This document shows, in pieces, positions 33,419 through 42,828 of a DNA stretch of 64,000 bases (positions are counted from its first letter, which is position 1; each line of letters opens with the position of its first letter). The position numbers were made by a program, and so were the translations under genes. The notes below the pieces were generated by a model, which was not told the origin of the DNA, did not search any database, and saw nothing but the letters and a program-made list of their open reading frames with translations. Source of the DNA: DATAZK01 sp965199805 (GTDB taxonomy: Bacteria; Actinomycetota; Actinomycetes; Frankiales; Frankiaceae); assembly GCA_965199805.1 (NCBI GenBank), contig CBDATO010000001.1, positions 1,302,001 through 1,366,000 on the forward strand, read 5' to 3'.

Positions 33419-33856
33419 TTCGTCTCCCGGCTTCATGCAAGGCGGTGCGTGAGCCAATTACCCCGCGGGGTTCCCTGAAATCCTGCTTTGTTCTGGTCCT
33501 CCCGTGGCTGCCGCCCGTCGGGCTTGGATGCTGCCGTGCGTCGCCGTCGTAGCCGTGGCCTCCTGCCGCGGCCGGACATCGCCGGAATGCCGGAAGGCCG
33601 GAAGATTTGGCGGACGCCGTCCTCGATATGAACGGTGACGAGCGAGACATCGCCCTCGCCAACTGGGAAGCAGCCGGTGCGGATTACCAACAACAGCTCG
33701 CCGCGTACATCGGCTTGGCATGGTTCGGACGCACCCGCCGTGAACGCTGCCGACTAGCGGCCATGCAGCTGAAGACCTTCCGCCGACAACTACCAAGGGG
33801 CGAACCTGGCAGGCGGCGGCAGCGGATAAGACCACTCGCGACCCGCCGGTGCTGGT

Positions 33857-34834
33857 TCAGCGCACTTGGGCGTGCGCAGTCGCCGGTTCGAGCCCGGCCA
33901 TGCTGAAAACCACGGTGATCGGGTCGCCGGATACAACACGCGTTCGCGGGATGTCGCTGAACGTCGGAAAGGCGTAGGGCCGCAGGACGATGCGCAGCGG
34001 GACGCCGGGCTCCACGACATAGGCCCGGTCGCACAGCAGGCCTCCGGCGCCGACCTGAGTGACGAACCCGCCGCTTCCGATGTCGCCGAGCTGCGAGTAG
34101 CCCGTGTACGACGGGCACGGGGACGTCAACGAGACCGGACGGGTACCGGTCGTGGTCAACTCGACGCTGACCGGAATGACGGGGCCGGACTGACGAGCGG
34201 CGATGATCACCCGGGCGTGCAGCGTGCGCCAAGATGCGGGAACCGGGCTCAGCGGCTCACCCGGCCTTCCGACGACCCCCGGCACCAGAGCCGAGGTCCG
34301 AGCGCCGACGCAAGCCGGTTGGACACCGTCGAGCAGAGCCCTGACCCATGCGCCGTTGACCCGCAGTTCGACGGCGGCCGCCGCCGGTCCGCAGTAGCTG
34401 CCGGTCCAGGCGAAGCCGATCCGCACCCAGCCTTCGGACTGGGGGAAACGGGCGTACGCACCGGCCGCGCCGTTGGTCTCATCCCCCTTGCCGGGCGAGA
34501 CGGGCAGCGGCCGGCCGGCAGCGTCCAGCAGGCGGAGGGTGGCCAGATTCGGGTCAAGCTGGCAACCAGGCTCGGACAAGGCGATGCGGCCAAGCACCCC
34601 GTCGGCCGCCTTGACTGTGACGGCCTGCGCCGCGATCCCGGCGACGGCACACCGACGGCCCGCGAAGGCTGCCGGACCGCCCATGGAGTAGTCGCGGGGA
34701 TAGCCCACGGCATAAACCGGATCAGGCCGTGCCAGCGGCGACGGGGTCACCGGACGCGTGCACGCCGACAACAGCAGCGGCACGACAAGGACCAGCAGAA
34801 CTGCCCGCTTCACAACGGGTGAGACGCGGGACAT
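33857..34834 (-). CDS. Putative secreted lipoprotein
   Basis: From ATG 34834 the product is 325 residues. It has a clear lipoprotein signal (VKRAVLLVLVVPLLLSAC, cysteine at about residue 25) and a beta-rich extracellular part with scattered cysteines (GRRCAV, EPGCQLD, GSYCGP, QPACVG, SPCPS, LLCDRA) that could form disulfides. No enzyme motif is seen. It stands alone between hypothetical genes. The role, for example surface binding, cannot be decided. Confidence 0.75.
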   Translation of the reverse strand: MSRVSPVVKRAVLLVLVVPLLLSACTRPVTPSPLARPDPVYAVGYPRDYSMGGPAAFAGRRCAVAGIAAQAVTVKAADGVLGRIALSEPGCQLDPNLATLRLLDAAGRPLPVSPGKGDETNGAAGAYARFPQSEGWVRIGFAWTGSYCGPAAAAVELRVNGAWVRALLDGVQPACVGARTSALVPGVVGRPGEPLSPVPASWRTLHARVIIAARQSGPVIPVSVELTTTGTRPVSLTSPCPSYTGYSQLGDIGSGGFVTQVGAGGLLCDRAYVVEPGVPLRIVLRPYAFPTFSDIPRTRVVSGDPITVVFSMAGLEPATAHAQVR

Positions 34835-34939
34835 GGCGAGATGGTTGCATGGACGACACGGCAAATTCGACCGCGAGACCTGCCGAGCAGGATCGCGACA
34901 CAACAGAACTAGCTCTGCTCCGCGTGACACACACCTAGC

Positions 34940-36369
34940 CGGCAGATCAGACGACCCCCACGCGCATCCTCACCAAAACGGTTCGTCGCACGCAGACTGA
35001 GCGACGCTCCGAGCGTCCGCAGGCGAAGCCCGCCTAGCCGCAGCGGCCGGTGTCCGAGTTCACGCCGCCGGTGCCGGAGCTCGGGACCACCCAGGTGGCC
35101 ATCCCCGGCTTGGGCGGCTGTGGACGCGTCAACCGGGCGGCTGCTGACGTGCTCGATCCCGAGGAGGAAGAGACCGCTGCCATCATGGCCGCGCTTGCGC
35201 GACCGCTTCGGATTGACCCCGTGGCGGGATGTACCCGGCCGCCTCGCTGAGCCGGAGGCCCGCTACGGCCGTCCCGAAGGCCGGGAGCCACGCGACCGGA
35301 AGCTGAAGCCGAGCTCATGCGTCCCAACGATGAAGGCTTGGCCTGGATGAAGCAGGCGCTCGGCGACCAGGGGTGAACCCTCGGCTGGCATGACGCCGTT
35401 TTGGTAACCGCTTTTCGTTCTGCGTCGCGCGTCCGTGCCCTGCTGCCACCGCCCTATCTGACGACGGTGCGACCGCTGCCAGCCGGTGGGCGGTCTCCAT
35501 CTCGTCCAAGGCACGTACGGCAGTTGTCGACGGTGCGTCGGCGCATGACGAGGGTGCGTCGGCGCATGACTTGCCTGATAGCGCGTCCGCTGCAACCAAC
35601 TAAGCCGGCGGCTGCTCGCTGGTTCCCGCTGACCGTCTTCTGGCGCCCAGCCATTCGAGCCAGCCGCTCGATCAACCCGTCAAGACGAACACCCACACCC
35701 AACAGTCGCGGTGTGCAGACGGCGGGGGTGCAGCGGCACTGACCAGCGTTCCCTCCGTCACCTTGGGGGCCGTTTGCAAGAACGGCCCCCGACGCGGCCC
35801 CGGATACGGCCCCCGATACGGCCGGCCGGTCGGCGTCCCCCATCGGATGGGTCTACTCGGGGCGTCAACGCCCGTGGGTCGACGGGGCGAGGTCTGGCAG
35901 CAGCGTCCGAACGCCCAGAGGTTAGGTCCTCCGACGGTCAACCAGCGGCGGTCTCGAATAGGTGCGACTGGTCAGCGGATGCCTATACCTTCGCGGGGGG
36001 TCTAGCAACCTGGTGACACCGCCGCCGACGTGGTGCTCCAACACAGTTCTGGCACGCCGGCCACGCCACCTGATCCCAACCAGTCCACGCTCACGCGGTC
36101 CTATCAGCCCCTATCCCCCAGCAGTCGGGGTGTGCTGCGGATGGGTTGCCAGTGCCGGCGTGCTGCAGGTTCGACAACGACCTGGGGCTCCGATGAAAGG
36201 CGGACCCCCGGTTGGATCCCGCGTCGGAACCCCGGTTGGATGCCCCATACGCAGCTGATATCGCCGGCGCTGGACGCTGTCGAACGGACGAGATGACTGT
36301 CGCCGGCTATTCATGAGCAGCAACCCTTGGCTTACCGGCTCTCAGCCCTCAGCATTTGCCCAGCCCCAG
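34940..36369. other. Repeat-rich region without a clear gene
   Basis: About 1.4 kb with many short overlapping frames but none with a family match or good ribosome-binding site. It holds the 18-bp direct repeat at 35532-35570, a GGCCCCCGATACGGCC-like doublet near 35795-35830, and a doubled CCCCGGTTGGAT block near 36205-36245. It looks like decayed sequence. Confidence 0.45.
35532..35570. repeat. Exact 18-bp direct repeat, period 21
   Basis: GGTGCGTCGGCGCATGAC occurs at 35532-35549 and 35553-35570, separated by three bases. It may be a duplicated protein-binding site or a relic of a short coding repeat; the 21-bp period equals seven codons or two helical turns. Confidence 0.6.
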
Positions 36370-36842
36370 CTACGAGTCGGACGGTTTGTCCCGCATGAAC
36401 TGTTCGATGGCACGGTCAGACTCCTCCAGGTGGAGCCGTGCCGCGTTCTGGGCGTCGCTGAACCTCATGCGGGGCGCGGTGTCGGATGCGTCGACGACCT
36501 CGAGGAGGCCTACAGGCGTGCGCAGGTCCAGCGACACCAGGATGGCCTCGACGGCGTAGCTGCCCGGGGCCGGCGCATCGTCATGATCGAATGCGACCGG
36601 CAGTTTCATGGACTCGCCTGGCGTCAACGTCCTGCCCTTGAAGTCGTGTGACAGCGGCGCGAACGCGAAACCGCAGTTCGCCGGACGTTGCCCGTCGGCG
36701 TTCAGGAAATGCGCGTGAACGAACGCGTGATCCTCACCATCGGAAGTCCACACCGAACCTGCGGTGTTGGTCAGCGTGACGGTGACAGCGTCCAATTCCG
36801 TACCCGCGACCCGCAGCGGCTCACCCCAGCCCAACGCCAGTC
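36370..36842 (-). pseudogene. C-terminal part of a gene split by IS3
   Basis: The frame reads LALGWGEPLRVAGTELDAVT, then VWTSDGEDHAFVHAHFLNAD and ends DRAIEQFMRDKPSDS. It joins in frame to the segment at 38175-38598 when the IS and one copy of the GTC duplication are removed. The restored protein would be about 297 residues. No family is recognised; the C-terminal half looks like a beta-sandwich. A local start at ATG 36858, which lies inside the IS end, could still express it. Confidence 0.8.
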
Positions 36843-36879
36843 TGACCCGCCCCGGCATGTCTGGAGGCTTCGTTTGGTG

Positions 36880-37746
36880 TCAGCTGGCCTCGGCGAGGCC
36901 GGCTCGGTAGCGGTGGTGCAGTTGCTCGACGGCGACGGGTGTGAAGTCGTCGATGGAGCCGTGGCTTCGTTCGGTGTTGAACCATTCAACCCAGTCCAGG
37001 ACCGCGACCTCAAGGTGGTCCCGGTCGCGCCACGGCCCGTGCCGGTGAAACAGCTCGGCTTTGAACAAGCCGATCTGTGACTCGGCAAGGGCATTGTCGT
37101 AGGCGTCGCCCACGGAACCGACAGACGGGTCGATACCTGCGTCGACCAGTCGGCCGGTGAACGCTATGGACGTATATTGACTTCCGGCGTCATTGTGATG
37201 AACAAGACCCCTCAGATTGTCGGCGCCTTCTTGCTTGCGGGTCCAGATGGCCTGCTCGAGACAATCAAGGACCAGCGGGGTCGTCATCGATGTAGCGGCA
37301 CGCCAGCCAAGAATGCGGCGGGAGAACACATCGAAAACGAATGCGACATAGACCATTCCGGTCCAGGTCGGGCAATACGTGAAGTCCGCAACCCACAGTT
37401 GGTTGGGTGCGGACGCCGCGAAGTGGCGGTCGACCAGGTCCGCCGGCCGGACGGCTGCCGGGTCGCCGATCGTCGTGCGTGGTGCCCGGCGGGTGCGGAC
37501 GACGCCGCTGATGCCCTGCTGGCTCATCAGCCGCTCGACGGTGCAGCGGGCCACGTCATGGCCCTGGCGGCGTAGCCGAAGCCACATGCTGCGGGCACCG
37601 AGACCGGCGACGAACCGGCTGCCCGCCCGCTGCCGAGCGATCACGTCAACAAGCTGCTCATCACGAATGGCCCTTTTCGAAGGTGGCCGTGACATGTTGT
37701 CGTAGAACGTTGACGGGGCAATCGGCAGGCCGTGCTCAGAAAGCAC
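36880..37746 (-). CDS. IS3-family transposase OrfB (DDE integrase domain)
   Basis: The 288-residue reading frame contains rve-type catalytic residues: Asp in NQLWVADFTYCPTWTGMVYV, Asp in LVHHNDAGSQYTS and Glu in DNALAESQIGLFKAELFH. It closes with DWVEWFNTERSHGSIDDFTP. Upstream codons in the same frame (CHRGQYGVEPICRVLSEHGL) continue the protein toward OrfA, so the active OrfAB fusion is probably made by programmed frameshifting, as known for IS3. Confidence 0.93.
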   Translation of the reverse strand: MLSEHGLPIAPSTFYDNMSRPPSKRAIRDEQLVDVIARQRAGSRFVAGLGARSMWLRLRRQGHDVARCTVERLMSQQGISGVVRTRRAPRTTIGDPAAVRPADLVDRHFAASAPNQLWVADFTYCPTWTGMVYVAFVFDVFSRRILGWRAATSMTTPLVLDCLEQAIWTRKQEGADNLRGLVHHNDAGSQYTSIAFTGRLVDAGIDPSVGSVGDAYDNALAESQIGLFKAELFHRHGPWRDRDHLEVAVLDWVEWFNTERSHGSIDDFTPVAVEQLHHRYRAGLAEAS

Positions 37747-37799
37747 CCTGCAGATCGGCTCGACCCCGTACTGGCCGCGGTGGCAGCTGATGTAGTCGA

Positions 37800-38132
37800 C
37801 TAAAACCGGTGTGGGCGGTCGAGCTCCGCCGCGAAAAAAGCCGACGCCGACTTCAAAATCTCGTTCGCCCGCCGCAATTCGGCGTTCTCCCGCTTCAAAG
37901 CCTTGATCTGCTCCGACTCCTCAGTCGTCAGCCCCGGCCGTTCACCGGCATCGATCTCGGCCCGGCGAACCCATTTGCGTAGCGTTTCCGGTGAACCGAT
38001 TCCCAGCTTCTTAGCGATGGACACGATCGCGCTGAACTCGGTCGGGTACTCGTTCCTGGTCTCCAGCACCATCCGGACTGCGCGCTCACGCAGCTCCTTC
38101 GGGTACGACGATGGACGTCCCATGAGCTTCAT
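37800..38132 (-). CDS. IS3-family OrfA (HTH protein)
   Basis: The 110-residue protein starts MGRPSSYPKELRERAVRMVL after a short lead and has the HTH (AIVSIAKKLGIGSPETLRKW) and a C-terminal leucine-zipper-like helix (EQIKALKRENAELRRANEIL). These are the hallmarks of IS3 OrfA. It binds the IS ends and regulates transposition, and supplies the N-terminus of the fusion transposase. Confidence 0.93.
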   Translation of the reverse strand: MKLMGRPSSYPKELRERAVRMVLETRNEYPTEFSAIVSIAKKLGIGSPETLRKWVRRAEIDAGERPGLTTEESEQIKALKRENAELRRANEILKSASAFFAAELDRPHRF

Positions 38133-38174
38133 CCTCCCAACAGATGAAGTCTCCAGACTCTCCGGGGCGGGTCA

Positions 38175-38598
38175 GTCCGGCACGCCAGATGTCCTGCGTC
38201 GGACGTAACCGGTGGGTCCCGAGGTCACCCATGAACACCGGCAGACCGCCGTCCTGCGGCCACACCAACGCAGTCATCCAGGCGCCATCGTCGGCCGGCG
38301 CAGCGAACAGACGACGGGCACGGGACGGCTCAATCCGGTCCCGTGCAGTCACCTCACGCCAGCCCGTGTCGGGCAGCTCGGCCCGTAGCCAGTCCGGGAC
38401 CGGTTCGCTGAACTCGGCAGGGAACACCTCATCCCACGGCTCGCCCGCTGACTCGAAGTCGGCGGCCAGCACCTCGTAACTGCCCAGGTTGAGCCACCGG
38501 GACAGGCCGTCAGAATCAGTCACCAGCCCAGAATGCCCACTTGTACGGCCGACGTTCGCGAAAAAGTTCCTGATTTCACCCGCGCCGCAAAAGCACAT
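38175..38598 (-). pseudogene. N-terminal part of the gene split by IS3
   Basis: The frame reads MCFCGAGEIRNFFANVGRTS, then LSRWLNLGSYEVLAADFESA and ends LRPTQDIWRAG at the IS junction. It continues in frame in 36370-36842 after removing the IS. An initial CFCG and clustered Trp residues are seen, but no family is recognised. Reading into the IS adds a short foreign tail. Confidence 0.8.
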
Positions 38599-38788
38599 GA
38601 AACGTCGCCTCCGGGCCGCGCACGCCTCGTCGACCGAGCCAGGTCAGACCGGCTCACCGATCGCTGAGGACTGGCGGGCGGCAGCTAGGCCGAACCATTT
38701 GGTCGCAATCACACCGGCGAAGGCGGCAAGCGGCCACTAGGCCAGCTCAAACGACCGACAGAAGCCACTAACAATCAAGGAGCTCCCT

Positions 38789-39058
38789 ATGACGCACATC
38801 GACCTCATCATCAAGCTCATCGCCGAAGACGGAGGGCTGTCGACGCCCGAGCTGATCGCCGGAGCCTGGGACGCGGCTTTGCTCGACGAGGGGCACCCAG
38901 CGCAGATTGCAGCCGTTGGCGACCTGGTCGTTTCGCAGGCACAGATGGCGCTCACCAGCATGCCGAGGGAGGCAGCCCTGTATGCGGTATTCATGCAGGG
39001 GGTCTGGGTTACTCAGCAGCTCGCTGCTGACGGCGTGCAGTGTGACGAAGCCGCGTGA
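38789..39058 (+). CDS. Small hypothetical protein, 89 residues
   Basis: ATG 38789 has a strong AAGGAG 7 nt upstream. The product is an acidic, helical protein (MTHIDLIIKLIAEDGGLSTP, then SQAQMALTSMPREAALYAVF). No family is recognised. The good ribosome-binding site and balanced composition make it a likely real gene. Confidence 0.65.
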   Translation: MTHIDLIIKLIAEDGGLSTPELIAGAWDAALLDEGHPAQIAAVGDLVVSQAQMALTSMPREAALYAVFMQGVWVTQQLAADGVQCDEAA

Positions 39059-39687
39059 AAGATGGTGGGGGCCGGCCGAGGCTTGCCCCCACCACCAGTT
39101 GTCAGCCGCGCTCGGTGACGGTCGTCCCCGGGTGGCGTCGTGCCGTGCCCTCGGTCACGAAGCGCCCACTGATAGCCGAACGGTGGTGCGTACCCGCACT
39201 GTTGTTCGAACCGTGCTCGACGACGGTGCCACGCGGATTGCGTGCCGCCGTTCGAGCGGTGACGTACCTTCCGGTCGCTGCGCTACGCGCCTGACCTCGT
39301 GCGATAAGAGCCTCCAAAGGCTCTGGTGCAGCAGCAATGCGTTAGAGTCCGAACTCTTCCGGAGTGCTGGCCCTTCAACTCGCTGCTACGGGTGGAGGGC
39401 CACACTTTTGTGCCGGCCTACCGCCCTACCGGCGTGTACCGGCTCCTCATTTATACGGGGGGCGGCGGACAAGAAGCCTTCCTTTGTCGGACAGCCAAGG
39501 TCATGCAGCGTGTTGGTCCGGCAGATTCCATAATCGATGCCGTAATGCGCGAACGGGTCTGACCTCGGCGTCACTACCATGGCTATTACTTCAGGAAGCA
39601 GACATCGTCAGTGAGACCGTGCCGTCAGCTGGTCGGATTTCGGACCGCCTCCTATGGTCCGACATGTGACCAGTCGATACAGGCGCC
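39059..39687. other. Gap without a gene
   Basis: Only short overlapping frames on both strands; Arg/Ser/Thr-rich and no ribosome-binding sites of note. GC is slightly lower than nearby. I see nothing that can be named. Confidence 0.35.
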
Positions 39688-40077
39688 ATGACCACTGTTG
39701 ACGTCTGGATCGCTCCGGCCAGCGCCCCGAGTGAAGGCGTTCAGCTGAGCAACGGACTTACCGGATCAGCGTCAACCGTGATGTGGCGGGTCCAGGACCT
39801 CTGCGGTACTCAAGACGTCCGCTGTCGCCAGGAAGGCGCTCAGCTGATCGCCGATCTGCCGGGAGGTGTTCTGCGTCGAGTCTTGACGGATGTCACCACG
39901 GCGGGCGCCTACGTCGGCAGCAGTGATGAGGCAAGGTTCGAAGCGTTCAAGAACCACATCGATGACGACCTGCGCTATCAAGTCACGGCCTTGGACTTCC
40001 AGGGGGAATCACATGCCCGAACCCGTACTTGGTGTCGATGCTTGCAAGGGCGGCTGGGTCGGAGTGCGGCTCAGTGA
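39688..40077 (+). CDS. Hypothetical protein, overlaps DUF429 gene
   Basis: The 129-residue frame starts MTTVDVWIAPASAPSEGVQL and looks protein-like up to about residue 108 (SSDEARFEAFKNHIDDDLRY). The last 20 residues are Arg/Cys-rich and overlap the following gene by 65 bases, which suggests a lost stop or frameshift near 40.0 kb. It probably forms a two-gene unit with the DUF429 gene. Function unknown. Confidence 0.5.
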   Translation: MTTVDVWIAPASAPSEGVQLSNGLTGSASTVMWRVQDLCGTQDVRCRQEGAQLIADLPGGVLRRVLTDVTTAGAYVGSSDEARFEAFKNHIDDDLRYQVTALDFQGESHARTRTWCRCLQGRLGRSAAQ

Positions 40078-40702
40078 TGGGTCCCCGCCCGAGGCCCTCG
40101 TCGAGAGCACAATCGGTCGCCTGGTCGAGGTTGCAGGGCCGGTGGCTGTACTGGCCATCGACATTCCCATTGGGCTTTCGGAAAGCGGTTGGCGCGAGGC
40201 CGACGGCGCGGTTCGGAAGCTGCTGGGGCAACGTCGATCGTCGGTGTTCGCCACCCCCGTACGCCAGGCGCTAGAGGCTCTCGACTTCGGGGCGGCCGGC
40301 GAGGCCAACGCAGCCAAGACTGAGAAGAAGATCAGCAAGCAGGCTTTCGCCCTGGCCCCCAAGATCCTGCAGGTAGACGCATGGCTGCGTGAGGACCGAA
40401 GCCGTCGCGCCTATGAGGTCCACCCCGAAGTCAGCTTTGCGCACATGGGAGAAGGCGGCCCTCTGCCCTTCTCCAAGAAGACGTGGGCCGGCTTCTACAA
40501 CCGGCTCACCCTGCTGGAGGACGAAGGCATCCACCTTGGCAGGCAGACGCTGGACGTTGGCAGTCGAGTAGGAGTTGACGACATGCTCGACGCCGCTGCC
40601 GCTGCCTGGACTGCTCGCCGCATCCGAGATCGCCAAGCAAGGTGCTATCCCGAGGAGCCCGAGCCTGTCACTGAGGACATGACGGCAGCGATCTGGGCCT
40701 GA
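40013..40702 (+). CDS. DUF429 protein (predicted RNase H-like nuclease)
   Basis: The 229-residue protein starts MPEPVLGVDACKGGWVGVRL, with the first conserved Asp, and has AVLAIDIPIGLSESGWREAD, RRSSVFATPVR, YEVHPEVSFAHM, and VGVDDMLDAAAAAWTA near the C-terminus. These are the DUF429 motifs; the family has an RNase H-type fold predicted to hydrolyse nucleic acid. ATG 40013 has GGGGGAA upstream. The physiological role is unknown. Confidence 0.87.
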   Translation: MPEPVLGVDACKGGWVGVRLSDGSPPEALVESTIGRLVEVAGPVAVLAIDIPIGLSESGWREADGAVRKLLGQRRSSVFATPVRQALEALDFGAAGEANAAKTEKKISKQAFALAPKILQVDAWLREDRSRRAYEVHPEVSFAHMGEGGPLPFSKKTWAGFYNRLTLLEDEGIHLGRQTLDVGSRVGVDDMLDAAAAAWTARRIRDRQARCYPEEPEPVTEDMTAAIWA

Positions 40703-40933
40703 GTAAACGCTCCGCGTGGTTTGCTACCCAACCGCGCCGACCGCGCCTCAGCAGGCGCTGTTCTGAGCGTCTTGGACTGCGTCGATCTGCCAGTAGCCCC
40801 CGGCGTAGACCATCCCGTAGTGGATCCGCCACTGAGTACACGGCTGGGATCCGGGTTGATGGCTGCGGAACGTGAGGATGGCCGTGGCCGTGTCCGAGCC
40901 GGTGCGCTCCGCGCTCTGCAGGTCCACGTTGTC

Positions 40934-41116
40934 TACTGAGTCACCTCACGCTAAAGAGGCGGTGCAATGGGCGACGCGGGCGGGTGCACGACGACTGCTG
41001 CTGACGCACTTCTGGCCTGGCAGCGATCGCAAGGCAGGGTTGCTGTCGCCGCGCAGTACTTCCCCGGCGACGTCCACGCGGCAGGACAAAGCCTGCAAGT
41101 GCCGCTCAGCGCGTAG
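40934..41116 (+). pseudogene. C-terminal fragment of an MBL-fold hydrolase
   Basis: EAVQWATRAGARRLLLTHFW, then PGSDRK, matches the C-terminal end of RNase-Z-like metallo-beta-lactamase-fold hydrolases. The following FPGDVHAAGQSLQVPL, which normally completes the protein, is in another frame, so a frameshift lies near 41035-41045. The N-terminal domain with the HxHxDH site is missing. It is a decayed remnant. Confidence 0.7.
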
Positions 41117-41164
41117 TCCGCAAGGTTTCGTGAGCTATTAATCGGCTGGGACGTTTATATTGAA

Positions 41165-41222
41165 GGGGTCTGCCCAGGGTGTCGTTGACTTATTCGGGTC
41201 AACCGAATCCTCGGCAGACCCC
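41165..41222. repeat. Inverted repeat GGGGTCTGCC...GGCAGACCCC
   Basis: Perfect 10-bp arms at 41165-41174 and 41213-41222 enclose 38 bp. No coding sequence surrounds it. It may be an IS or MITE remnant or a large hairpin. No transposase is adjacent. Confidence 0.5.
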
Positions 41223-41406
41223 GACAGCTGTTCCTCACTGAGCAGCGGCCGGTCAGGGCCTGGTCGTCGTCGAAGGCCGCGAGATCGCTGAAGCTGCGTG
41301 GGTTAGCGTTGGCAGGACCACGTCTGGCGGGGTCCTTTGGCGCGCCCGGTCGTGTGGACCCGTGTCGCGCATTCTATGAGCCAGGTTGCTTCGACCGTCG
41401 GTGGTC

Positions 41407-41862
41407 TCAGCCCCATTGGCCGGGTACCTGGCGGGTGGGCACGTTAAGCCGGTTGAACACGTTGGTCACCGCGATCTGTACGACCAGCACGGCCAGCGCA
41501 TCTAGGTCAAAGTGGTGTGCGGCCTCCTCCCAGACCGTGTCGGGAACGGGGTCGGTGCGGTCGGGCAGTCGGGTGACCGACTCGGTCAGCGCCAGCGCCG
41601 CCCGCTCGGGCGGGGTGAAACACGTAGCGTCGCGCCAGGCGGCGACCGCCCACAACCGCTGCTCACTCTCCCCGGCCCCTTGGGCCGATCGTGACCCGGC
41701 ATCGACGCACGAGCTGCACCCGTTTATCTGGCTGGCCCGCAGGTGCACCAAATCCAGCGTGGTGCCCGCTACGGTGCCGGTGCGCACCGAGCCGGTCAGG
41801 GCCATTACCGCCTCCATCGCGCCCGGGACGAGCATCGCAGGGTTTTGCATCCGTGGTTGCAC
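41407..41862 (-). CDS. Carboxymuconolactone decarboxylase/AhpD-family protein
   Basis: The 151-residue protein has the redox motif in ASQINGCSSCVDAGSRSA (CxxC) and the helix pattern LDLVHLRASQ of AhpD-like alkylhydroperoxidases. The GTG at 41862 has GAGAGGA upstream; an internal ATG is at 41850. It is divergent from an ECF41-type sigma factor gene. In that sigma group the adjacent gene, often a carboxymuconolactone decarboxylase, is the main target. It is expected to act in oxidative or electrophile stress. Confidence 0.88.
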   Translation of the reverse strand: MQPRMQNPAMLVPGAMEAVMALTGSVRTGTVAGTTLDLVHLRASQINGCSSCVDAGSRSAQGAGESEQRLWAVAAWRDATCFTPPERAALALTESVTRLPDRTDPVPDTVWEEAAHHFDLDALAVLVVQIAVTNVFNRLNVPTRQVPGQWG

Positions 41863-41880
41863 GGCAGATCCTCTCGTTGG

Positions 41881-41942
41881 TGTCACACCCGGCGGCCGCC
41901 GGCAGTCATCTTGTTGACCGACCCCGACATAGGGATGTGACA
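41881..41942. promoter_or_regulatory. Divergent ECF41-type promoters
   Basis: TGTCACA at 41881-41887 is followed after 16 bp by AGTC toward the sigma gene. On the other strand TGTCACA (41942-41936) is followed after 16 bp by GGTC toward the AhpD gene. The published ECF41 signature, as I recall it, is TGTCACA-N16-CGTC. Each site matches with one mismatch in the -10 part, so both genes are likely controlled by this sigma factor. Confidence 0.6.
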
Positions 41943-41943
41943 G

Positions 41944-42828
41944 GTGGACGAGAACCAGTTGCTCGCCGCTCAGTTTGAGCGCCAGCGCCCGCGGCTGCAC
42001 TCGGTCGCCGTCCGGCTACTCGGCTCCAGTTCCGAGGCCGACGACGCGCTCCAGGACGCCTGGCTGCGTGCCAGCCGGGCGGACCGCGGTGATGTGGTCA
42101 ACCTCGGCGGTTGGCTGAGCACCATCGTCGCGCGCGTGTGCTTGACCCGGCTGCAGTCCCGCCAGGCCCGCCTCGAGGAAGTACTGAAGGACGACGTTGG
42201 CCCGCTCGTAGCCGAGGATGACCCCGAACGCGACGCGGTGATCGCCGACGCTCTGGGCAGAGCGCTGCTGCTCGTGCTGGACACTCTGGCACCCCCCGAG
42301 CGGCTCGCCTTCGTCCTGCACGACCTGTTCGCGGTGCCCTTCGACGACGTCGCCCGGGTGCTCGGCCGCACCCCCGTCGCAGCCCGTCAGTTGGCTAGCC
42401 GTGCCCGGCGGCGTGTCGCTGGCGCCGAGGTCGCGCCGACAGATCGGGCCCGCGCTCAACAGGTCGTCCAAGCATTCCTATCCGCGTCCCGCCTAGGGGA
42501 GTTCGCCGGGTTGCTGACTTTGCTCGATCCGGAGGTGGTGCTGCATGCCGATGCTGCTGCCGTGCGCGCGGCCAGCGCCGCGGCGGCCCACGGCGCACCG
42601 CCGCTCGCCCCACAGGTGCACGGTGCTGCGGCGGTGGCGCAGATCTTCTGCGGTCGCGCCCAGGCCGCACGACCCGCACTTGTTGATGGCCTGCCCGGGC
42701 TGGTTTGGGCGCCTGACGGAGACGTCCGCGCCGTGTTCGGCCTGCTCCTGTACGGCGATCGCATACTCGTCGTGGAGATGCTGGCCGACCCCGACCTGCT
42801 CCGACTGCTTGAGATCGAGCTGCTTTGA
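41944..42828 (+). CDS. ECF41-type RNA polymerase sigma factor (SigJ-like)
   Basis: The 294-residue protein has sigma region 2 (LHSVAVRLLGSSSEADDALQ, then DAWLRASRADRGDVVNLGGW) and region 4 (LDTLAPPERLAFVLHDLFAV, then PFDDVARVLGRTPVAARQLA). It also has the C-terminal SnoaL-like extension typical of ECF41 (about 170-294), here with VWAPDGDVRAVFGLLLYGDR. In this group the extension replaces an anti-sigma factor. The GTG at 41944 lies about 37 nt after the proposed -10 element. Divergent from the AhpD-like gene. Confidence 0.92.
   Translation: MDENQLLAAQFERQRPRLHSVAVRLLGSSSEADDALQDAWLRASRADRGDVVNLGGWLSTIVARVCLTRLQSRQARLEEVLKDDVGPLVAEDDPERDAVIADALGRALLLVLDTLAPPERLAFVLHDLFAVPFDDVARVLGRTPVAARQLASRARRRVAGAEVAPTDRARAQQVVQAFLSASRLGEFAGLLTLLDPEVVLHADAAAVRAASAAAAHGAPPLAPQVHGAAAVAQIFCGRAQAARPALVDGLPGLVWAPDGDVRAVFGLLLYGDRILVVEMLADPDLLRLLEIELL

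Larger units (their letters stand above)
36843..38174 (-). mobile_element. IS3-family insertion sequence, 1332 bp
   Basis: The ends are inverted repeats: TGACCCGCCCCGG at 36843-36855 and its complement at 38162-38174. The match continues inward through GTCTGGAG.CTTC. A 3-bp GTC duplication flanks the element (36840-36842 and 38175-38177), as expected for IS3. Two overlapping-phase genes encode the OrfA HTH protein and the OrfB DDE transposase. It is apparently intact and has split a host gene. Confidence 0.93.
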
